Notes under the pieces: model-generated
Told to the model about the DNA's origin: nothing
Database searches by the model: none
Seen by the model: only the letters and a program-made list of their open reading frames with translations
Position numbers and translations under genes: made by a program
Part shown: positions 6,801 through 10,707 of the stretch, in pieces
Numbering within the stretch: position 1 is the stretch's first letter
How the letters are laid out: each line of letters opens with the position of its first letter
Assembly: GCA_029260985.1 (NCBI GenBank)
Contig: JAJDCE010000030.1
Coordinates: forward strand, 1 to 10,707
Length of the DNA: 10,707 nucleotides
Direction of reading: 5' to 3'
Origin: Patescibacteria group bacterium
GTDB taxonomy: Bacteria > Patescibacteriota > Gracilibacteria > UM-FILTER-43-11

Positions 6801-7456
6801 TACCTGATGTAGGTGGGATTGTTGAAATTGTATCTATGGAGCGACGGCCTGCATGGAATACAAAATTAAATGACAATCGATTTAGAGGTGTGATGGAGAT
6901 TCGGGTGGTGAATAATGAAACCGCTTATATTAACGAATTGCCTCTTGAGGATTATTTAAGTGGTTTGGCTGAGGTGTCTAATGGCTCTCATTCTGAAAAG
7001 CAAAAAACGATTGCGATACTGGCTCGGACATATGCCCGTTTTTATATGGATGATGCCAACCGAAAGTTTCCAGGATTGCCCTATGATGGCAGTGATGATC
7101 CAGCAGTATTTCAGCGTTATTTAGGTTATGGAGTTGAGGTCAGATCTCCGAATTTTGTTTCAGCTGCCAAAAGCACTGAAGATATGGTGGTAACTTATAA
7201 TGGAACGTTGATTAAAACTCCTTATTTTACACAAAGCGATGGGCGAACCCGTAGCGCCGAAGAGGTTTGGGGATGGAAAAATACTCCTTATCTTCAGTCA
7301 GTTGATGATCCTCACTGTAAGGGGTTAACCCGAAAAGGCCATGGTGTTGGCTTAAGCGGTTGTGGTAGTGACGCGATGGCGAAAGAAGGAAAGGGGTATG
7401 AGGAGATTATTAAATACTATTATCAGGGAGTGGAGGTTGAAAAACTTCGTTTTTAA
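3833..7456 (+). CDS. Secreted peptidoglycan hydrolase: PGRP/amidase_2 domain + four Ig-like (NBR1 FW-like) repeats + SpoIID/LytB domain
   Basis: A 1207-residue exported wall enzyme. Residues 1-29 form a signal peptide (hydrophobic 9-24, VSA cleavage site before Phe30). An acidic region of unknown fold follows (30-146). Residues 148-380 are a PGRP-type N-acetylmuramoyl-L-alanine amidase: SRKEWGA (152-158), VVHHT with zinc ligand His228, GWGDIGYNYII with catalytic Tyr270, and GHKDLRPTSCPG (355-366) giving ligands His356 and Cys364, so the active site is intact. Four beta-rich repeats of roughly 110-120 residues span about 410-876, each with Asn-x5-Trp and a later Pro-Gly-x-x-x-Thr-Phe-like turn. 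A Thr/Lys/Ser-rich linker (880-923) leads to a SpoIID/LytB lytic transglycosylase domain (about 1018-1205): LPLEDYL then probable catalytic Glu1047 (AEVSNG), ARTYARFY (1064-1071), SDGRTRSAEEVWG (1135-1147) and GHGVGLSG (1169-1176). The protein could strip stem peptides and cut the bare glycan. It follows the PH-domain genes and precedes tsaB. Confidence 0.93.
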   Translation: MNFKIVQHWFAIALFCLVFFIVSYQPVSAFNEKQAEVTMDSYGDFEISPIYYQDESFNTVFIDSEEELEELLVNYDPLNGGGWEEAEVHDDGYGASGILFTSPATSVQFKRVNTAKHQTTFKARFYNFESDDEDPDYYAGTELAAKTYRVISRKEWGADENIRYWTPEMEEFFRSNGKQKSYKGVCGDFSTKYANETRLSRTVKYGPGGERLIWPISYAKNIEKIVVHHTDSELRDLTGDKRMDGRDYKAMLRAIYYFHTVSRGWGDIGYNYIIDPLGNIYEGRYGGDRVIGAHAQCYNNGSIGIAIIGNYESQNISQPAMNSLLALVAKKSKTYGFDPDSRSSFRGKVRQNILGHKDLRPTSCPGTRLYSSLSQIRDRASILARSGAFRESSLSAQTLDYNADPLSDVSALSLKPKGVKKISLKFRNIGKKTWDKNTWLHVAQNNRKEARVIPIIENKAFVAANMKEDRVSPGQTATFEVELESGYIAGNQVFEVAPVVNGRYKVSRAAVFIPVETEEPRFDYRVVSKDLPAGNVFQGQKLQGKVVLQNIGNVKWVNYGETPIRMGTEALRDRRSILVNSSRIAHLVESEVLPGESGTFFFDMEVPLRYEGRIKERFTPVIEHVRWLDDRGLGFDVIAKKPRHAARILNKTRVPYLLPGEMRKIDLTLENKGDLPWEQDNMRISLVSRGIQLFKKRLVPTSLVQPKKTTDFSFWIQAPYKAGKHSVFLKPRFKQLPIRGGTSRFLIDVPEPKLRAQLVEQSERSISIRPWEEIEVEVKYKNLSNAVWRSNGPNAIHIAPAKPQDRLSRLYNRDEWVNRHRATTMVEKVVKPGEVGTFRFKVKPKSRGLYREYFQLVIERVGWIDGSFVRWDFKVAGDRKVGSSSTRKVKTVTVAKTTSKTANKTTQNTVRTSVDKEVPAQSERPFSVRISHDKSNATIRVNKKYKIIDSKNKTMFSIGAGTSVDVRKIGSNIHVQLGGTVKSSDIIRVIPDVGGIVEIVSMERRPAWNTKLNDNRFRGVMEIRVVNNETAYINELPLEDYLSGLAEVSNGSHSEKQKTIAILARTYARFYMDDANRKFPGLPYDGSDDPAVFQRYLGYGVEVRSPNFVSAAKSTEDMVVTYNGTLIKTPYFTQSDGRTRSAEEVWGWKNTPYLQSVDDPHCKGLTRKGHGVGLSGCGSDAMAKEGKGYEEIIKYYYQGVEVEKLRF

Positions 7457-7459
7457 TTG

Positions 7460-7487
7460 CTATTTTCTATTTACTATTTACTATTTG
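7460..7487. repeat. Tandem 7-bp repeat, unit CTATTTA
   Basis: Four heptamers, CTATTTT-CTATTTA-CTATTTA-CTATTTG, start three bases after the stop of the amidase-SpoIID gene. On the opposite strand the unit reads TAAATAG and gives stop codons in all three frames. It shares period and TAG content with the AGTTAGT array after pilC, but in the other orientation. Confidence 0.85.
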
Positions 7488-7535
7488 ATTGCTGTTTAAA
7501 CTTAAATAGTGATTATTAATTAACAAATAGTAAAT
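7476..7535. repeat. 12-bp perfect inverted repeat spanning the gap before tsaB
   Basis: ATTTACTATTTG (7476-7487, the end of the heptamer array) is exactly complementary to CAAATAGTAAAT (7524-7535), with 36 bases between. The right arm includes the first two bases of the tsaB ATG. A further heptamer match in the inverted sense, TAAATAG, lies at 7503-7509, and GTTTAAAC (7494-7501) is a palindrome. A hairpin would be AT-rich with no T tract, so it does not look like a normal intrinsic terminator. It would place the tsaB start in a stem if formed in RNA. Confidence 0.7.
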
Positions 7536-8169
7536 GATTTTGGGGGTTGATACTATTACAGAAAAGGCAGGTGTTTATTTGGGTGATGGGACGCATTCAT
7601 TTTTTAAACCCTTAGAAACTAAACATGCCAGTGACAGCTTGATTGAAATTATTGATGACCTTATGGGGGAGGCAAAGACTGACCCCGATCAATTAGAGGG
7701 GGTTATTGTTGTTAAGGGTCCTGGTAGTTTTACGGGTGTTCGGGTCGGAGTGGCGGTGGCTAATCAATTTGCCCATCAGCTTAGTATTCCGATTATAGGA
7801 ATCACCACTGATGAGCTTTATGATGCTTTTGTAGATGAGTCTGATTATGTATATGTGCAAACGATGAATAGGGATCAGGTGTACATGGTGGGCGAAGGAA
7901 AATATGAAAGGGATTATCCTCAATGCATTATTTCAGTTTCTGAATGCCATAGTGAACTTTCATCAGGTCAAATAAAGTGGTTTGGTCAGTTGTCTGAAGA
8001 CCATTTAAAAGGATTTTTTGATATTGAGCTTGTCTCAGCTTCAAAAAATAATGAGGAGGGGTGGAGAGCGCTTTCTGGTTCTGTTGAATTTCCAGATAAA
8101 AAGAAATATCAATTGGTTGAACCTTTTTATGGTAAGGAGCCAACCATAACAAAGTCTAAAAAGCACTAA
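7534..8169 (+). CDS. tsaB: tRNA threonylcarbamoyladenosine biosynthesis protein TsaB
   Basis: A 211-residue TsaB (YeaZ), the degenerate actin/HSP70-like partner of TsaD in making N6-threonylcarbamoyladenosine at position 37 of ANN-decoding tRNAs, in the cytosol. The N-terminal strand MILGVDTITEKAGVYL (1-16) and the family signature KGPGSFTGVRVGVAVANQFA (61-80) are intact. The ending VEPFYGKEPTI resembles the usual terminal motif of the family, where a Pro-x-Tyr element closes the protein. Length is close to the 220-230 typical of bacterial TsaB; the C-terminal half is more diverged, as is common. TsaC, TsaD and TsaE are not in the window. No Shine-Dalgarno precedes the ATG; instead it overlaps the right arm of an inverted repeat. 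Its TAA stop overlaps the stop of the convergent gene on the other strand. Confidence 0.92.
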   Translation: MILGVDTITEKAGVYLGDGTHSFFKPLETKHASDSLIEIIDDLMGEAKTDPDQLEGVIVVKGPGSFTGVRVGVAVANQFAHQLSIPIIGITTDELYDAFVDESDYVYVQTMNRDQVYMVGEGKYERDYPQCIISVSECHSELSSGQIKWFGQLSEDHLKGFFDIELVSASKNNEEGWRALSGSVEFPDKKKYQLVEPFYGKEPTITKSKKH

Positions 8170-8774
8170 TCTTTTAATGTGCTATTTAAATATTGTGATA
8201 TTTCACTATCGGATAGTTCATATGTTTCCACTAATCCTTTTTTGATTGTGTTTAGGTAGCTTTTGTTTGGTTGTTCTTTTTTTGCATCATTCCATTTGGC
8301 AGTAAAAGTAAACATGGGATGACCTTCACTTTCTCCTAGGTAGAGAATTCTACCGTACCATTCGAACTCTCCTTTGATGCCAATATTGAATTCACCAGTT
8401 GCCTTTGCTTCGATAAGATCAATATCTATATTTACAGCATTTTCTATATTTACATTATTTTCTTGTAATACTATATCTTTGAATTGTTCTGAGGTTATTA
8501 AATATTGTCGAGCGTAGGTTTGGTGTTGGGATTTGTTTGGCTTTAGAAAGCTGGCAGCTCCCTTTCCCCATATACCACCTTCTTTGGCGAAATACAGCTC
8601 ATGGTTGATGATGCAAGGTTTGTTTTTGATTGGAGGAGTCGAGTCATGACATCCTTGATCATTCTTTTTACACCCCTTGGCCACTCCTCCCTTTATGTAG
8701 CAGATGAATCGCTCATACAGCAAATTAGATCCATAAGCCACGTACCAGACATGGTTTAAATTTTTGTTATCCAT
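8166..8774 (-). CDS. Gamma-glutamylcyclotransferase-fold (GGCT-like) protein of unknown substrate
   Basis: A 202-residue cytosolic protein. The N-terminal YVAYGSNLLYERF (11-23) carries the YGSNL substrate-loop motif of the gamma-glutamylcyclotransferase superfamily. It resembles a conserved bacterial subgroup, sometimes mislabelled histone deacetylase in databases, that has YGSNL-x-x-ERF, an ELYFA strand (59-63 here), a Trp-Gly-x-Gly turn (69-72), a YLIT-x-EQF helix (91-98) and a GHPMFTFT strand near the C terminus (151-158). That comparison is from memory. A cysteine-rich loop (Cys25, 35, 42, 54) follows the motif. Which Glu serves as the catalytic acid is not clear; Glu96 and Glu105 are candidates, so activity on gamma-glutamyl peptides is not assured. 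The start overlaps the end of the patatin gene by 8 bases, implying translational coupling as the last gene of the operon. No Shine-Dalgarno is clear. Confidence 0.75.
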   Translation of the reverse strand: MDNKNLNHVWYVAYGSNLLYERFICYIKGGVAKGCKKNDQGCHDSTPPIKNKPCIINHELYFAKEGGIWGKGAASFLKPNKSQHQTYARQYLITSEQFKDIVLQENNVNIENAVNIDIDLIEAKATGEFNIGIKGEFEWYGRILYLGESEGHPMFTFTAKWNDAKKEQPNKSYLNTIKKGLVETYELSDSEISQYLNSTLKD

Positions 8775-9615
8775 GAACCAATTTTTTTATTTCTTTGATA
8801 TGCTTTTTTGCTTCTTTGTATCCTTCGTCTATCAGCTTTTTTGATTTTTGGAAGTCAAAAATTCCCGCGGGACCTAAATCGGGTTGAATTAAGAAGTCTG
8901 GCTTATCTATTTCGAGGTTTTTCTGAGTGAGTTGGTTCTGCATGATGAAGACTGAGCTTTCCATGATATCAATAATATTTGGTCTGTCCGGTGTTAGCCA
9001 ATTTACCAGCTTTATTTTAGTGAAGTGTTTTCCATGGTAGCGTTTTTCGTTTAAAAAGGAATTGTTTAGGTCTACTGATATTACAACTTCTGCGCCGAGG
9101 TTACGGACGACGTTAGTGGGCAATGGATTTGTTGCGCCACCGTCAACTAAATGCCGTCTATTTTTTTTGAATGGAGTAATGATTCCCGGAATGGCGATAC
9201 TTGCTCTGATAGCGTCAATAATGCTCCCGGATTTTAGGTGCACTTCTTGCCCGGAAATCAGATCGGTTGCTACGGCAACAAAGGGTATCTGGGCTTCATC
9301 GAATTCCCTTTTCCCTATAATTCTTTCTATTAATTTCACCACTTTTTTACCGTGAAATAAACCTTTCTTGGGAATGGCGGGATCGAAGTATTTTGCGACA
9401 TCCTGCCATTTTACATTTCTTAGTACTTTTTCCATTTCTTCTATTTTTCCAATAGCCAGAACCCCTCCCATTATGGCTCCGATACTGGTTCCAGCTACAA
9501 AGTCGATCGGTATGTCAGCTTCTCTTAGAGCTTTTATGACCCCGATATGAGCACACCCTCTCGCACCTCCGCCTCCGAGCGCTAAGCCTACCCTTTTTAT
9601 CCTTTTCTGTTTCAT
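8767..9615 (-). CDS. Patatin-like phospholipase (RssA/NTE family)
   Basis: A 282-residue patatin-domain serine hydrolase, expected to cleave acyl esters of phospholipids or lysophospholipids. The catalytic parts are complete: oxyanion-hole loop GGGGARG (14-20), nucleophile elbow GTSIG with Ser44 (42-46), and the Asp of the Ser-Asp dyad in VDGGATNPLP (Asp158). ARGCAHIGVIKAL (18-30) and ASIAIPGIITPF (138-149) are further family hallmarks. There is no signal peptide or transmembrane helix, so it probably acts at the inner leaflet or in the cytosol. The length of about 280-300 residues is normal for small bacterial members such as RssA and YlbK. The ATG shares its A with the mgsA stop (TAATG), and its own end overlaps the next gene, placing it in the middle of a tightly coupled operon. 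Natural substrate and role are not deducible. Confidence 0.94.
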   Translation of the reverse strand: MKQKRIKRVGLALGGGGARGCAHIGVIKALREADIPIDFVAGTSIGAIMGGVLAIGKIEEMEKVLRNVKWQDVAKYFDPAIPKKGLFHGKKVVKLIERIIGKREFDEAQIPFVAVATDLISGQEVHLKSGSIIDAIRASIAIPGIITPFKKNRRHLVDGGATNPLPTNVVRNLGAEVVISVDLNNSFLNEKRYHGKHFTKIKLVNWLTPDRPNIIDIMESSVFIMQNQLTQKNLEIDKPDFLIQPDLGPAGIFDFQKSKKLIDEGYKEAKKHIKEIKKLVHG

Positions 9616-10034
9616 TATTTTGAGATTAATTTCATTGGCACTTGTTTGTATGCTTTCTTCATCAATGGTGAACTCAATAAAAAGTCAGCGGAGGCGCGAT
9701 TGGTGGCAACCGCGATGTCATATACAACTGCTAGTCTCAATAGCGCCTTTACGTCAACATCATGCGGGTGTGGTGAAAGCGGATCCCAAAAGAAAATCAT
9801 GCAATCGATTTTTCCTTCAGCAATTTTAGCACCGGTTTGCTGATCGCCTCCTAATGGTCCGGTTTTAAACCGCTTTATTTTAAGTTTTAATTCATTTGCC
9901 AATATCTTTCCCGTTGTTCCTGTTCCGAACAGGTTATGACTTTTGAGTGATTTTAAATTCTTTTTGGCCCAATCTATCATTTCATCTTTCAGGTCGTCAT
10001 GGGCAATGAGAACAATATTCTTTTTTGATTTCAC
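9615..10034 (-). CDS. mgsA: Methylglyoxal synthase
   Basis: A 139-residue methylglyoxal synthase, which converts dihydroxyacetone phosphate to methylglyoxal and phosphate, a bypass relieving phosphosugar accumulation. Conserved features: AHD with His12 (matching His19 of the E. coli enzyme), phosphate-binding GTGTTG (37-42), GPLGGDQQTGA with the catalytic-base Asp64 (59-69; Asp71 in E. coli), GKID (74-77), FFWDPLSPHPHDVDV (81-95) holding His91 and Asp94 (His98 and Asp101 in E. coli), then ALLRLAVVYDIAVATN (97-112). All catalytic residues are present. It is a little shorter than the 152-residue E. coli protein, at both ends. The start is a GTG at 10034 with no Shine-Dalgarno and no better in-frame ATG upstream. 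It lies 10 bases after the glycosyltransferase stop, and its stop shares a base with the patatin start. Confidence 0.96.
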   Translation of the reverse strand: MKSKKNIVLIAHDDLKDEMIDWAKKNLKSLKSHNLFGTGTTGKILANELKLKIKRFKTGPLGGDQQTGAKIAEGKIDCMIFFWDPLSPHPHDVDVKALLRLAVVYDIAVATNRASADFLLSSPLMKKAYKQVPMKLISK

Positions 10035-10044
10035 AGTTAGTAAA

Positions 10045-10707
10045 TTAAGAATTAATGAGAACTGATTTTGGATTATTTTGAAATTCTAACCATTTAATAT
10101 TTATAAACTCAGCGATTCCTTGCTTGAAAAGTGATGTGTCGAAGGCTTGTGCGTGTTTTCGAATTTTTATTGGATCGAATTTCATTTTTTCGAATTTGAG
10201 TATGGCGTTTGATAAAGATTCGATCGTTTGTTCTTTAAAAAATACCCCTGTAACCCCTTCTTTCATGCTGTCTAAGCTACCCCCCTTATTTAAAGCGATA
10301 ACGGGGCGGCCTGCGGACATGGCTTCGAGCGGAACGATGCCCGCATCTTCAATTTGGGGAAAGACGAATGCCTTGCAGTTTGCGTATAACTCCTTTAGTT
10401 CTTTTTCTGATACTCTGCCTAGAATTTCTACATTTGAATTCGCTAATTTTTTGATTTTTTTATAATCGGATCCCATCCCAACCACTTTAAGTGGCAGTTT
10501 TAATTTGTTGAAGGTTTCTACGATTAAATCGAATTTTTTGTAAGGTATCAATCGCCCGACAGCTAAATAGTAATCTTCAGTTGGGTGATCGATGGGTTTG
10601 AATTTATTGGAATCAACCGGAGGATAGATGACATGAGAGTCTCTTTGGTAATGTTTTTTTATCTGATTGGCGATATGACTGGAGTTGGCAATGTAAAGAT
10701 CAACTCG
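10045..10707 (-). CDS. GT4-family glycosyltransferase, C-terminal part (5' end beyond the window)
   Basis: The last 220 residues of a GT-B fold glycosyltransferase of family GT4, which uses a nucleotide sugar (often GDP-mannose) to build lipid-linked or surface glycans at the cytoplasmic membrane face. The frame is open to the right edge, where it reads RVDLYIANSSHIANQIKKHY, so the TTG near 10551 is not the start. Numbering from the edge: IYPPVD (27-32) and YLAVGRLIPYKKFD (47-60) form the inter-domain region; KVVGMGSD (74-81) and EILGRVSEKEL (94-104) follow; FVFPQIEDAGIVPLEA (114-129) contains the EX7E motif with Glu120 and Glu128; then SAGRPVIALNKGG (131-143). The pattern EDAGIVPLEA with VGRL-x-PYK recalls WbaZ-like mannosyltransferases, but donor and acceptor are unproven. 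It is the first visible gene of the leftward operon with mgsA. Confidence 0.93.
   Translation of the reverse strand, partial: RVDLYIANSSHIANQIKKHYQRDSHVIYPPVDSNKFKPIDHPTEDYYLAVGRLIPYKKFDLIVETFNKLKLPLKVVGMGSDYKKIKKLANSNVEILGRVSEKELKELYANCKAFVFPQIEDAGIVPLEAMSAGRPVIALNKGGSLDSMKEGVTGVFFKEQTIESLSNAILKFEKMKFDPIKIRKHAQAFDTSLFKQGIAEFINIKWLEFQNNPKSVLINS

Noticed and set aside
9062..9843. Forward open frames opposite the patatin and mgsA genes
   Set aside because: Both strands cannot be accepted here, and the reverse-strand products carry complete catalytic motifs.
10549..10551. TTG as the start of the GT4 gene
   Set aside because: It lies inside the conserved VGRLIPYKK motif, and coding similarity continues to the right edge.

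Overview
The window looks like chromosomal DNA from a Candidate Phyla Radiation (Patescibacteria, Parcubacteria-like) bacterium. The basis is indirect: AT-rich, tightly packed genes, many starts with weak or absent Shine-Dalgarno sequences, heptamer repeats in the short intergenic gaps, and a gene set typical of that group (type IV pilus PilC, WecG/TagA glycosyltransferase, bacterial PH-domain membrane proteins, a large SpoIID-type wall protein, TsaB). The standard bacterial code fits, with TAA, TAG and TGA all used as stops. No gene-free stretch exceeds 77 bases. I see no rRNA, tRNA, CRISPR array, transposase or phage gene.

Layout. On the + strand, bases 1-8169: the 3' end of pilC (1-911); a heptamer repeat; a Trm9-like methyltransferase (964-1674) overlapping by 4 bases a WecG/TagA/CpsF glycosyltransferase (1671-2513); two adjacent paralogous PH-domain membrane proteins (2578-3180, 3199-3771); a secreted 1207-residue protein with an N-terminal PGRP-type amidase, four Ig-like repeats and a C-terminal SpoIID domain (3833-7456); a second heptamer array with an inverted repeat; and tsaB (7534-8169). 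On the - strand, read right to left from 10707 to 8166: the 3' part of a GT4 glycosyltransferase, mgsA (methylglyoxal synthase), a patatin-like phospholipase and a gamma-glutamylcyclotransferase-fold protein, all overlapping or nearly so, hence probably one operon. The two strands converge at 8166-8169, where the stop codons overlap.

How the genes fit together. Most of the + strand genes concern the cell envelope: pilus assembly, glycan transfer, membrane anchoring and peptidoglycan cleavage. The most notable gene is the amidase-SpoIID fusion. In Bacillus engulfment SpoIIP removes stem peptides and SpoIID then cuts the bare glycan strand; here two comparable activities appear to sit in one exported polypeptide. 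The - strand operon mixes envelope glycosylation, central carbon overflow (methylglyoxal) and lipid hydrolysis; a common purpose is not evident from sequence.
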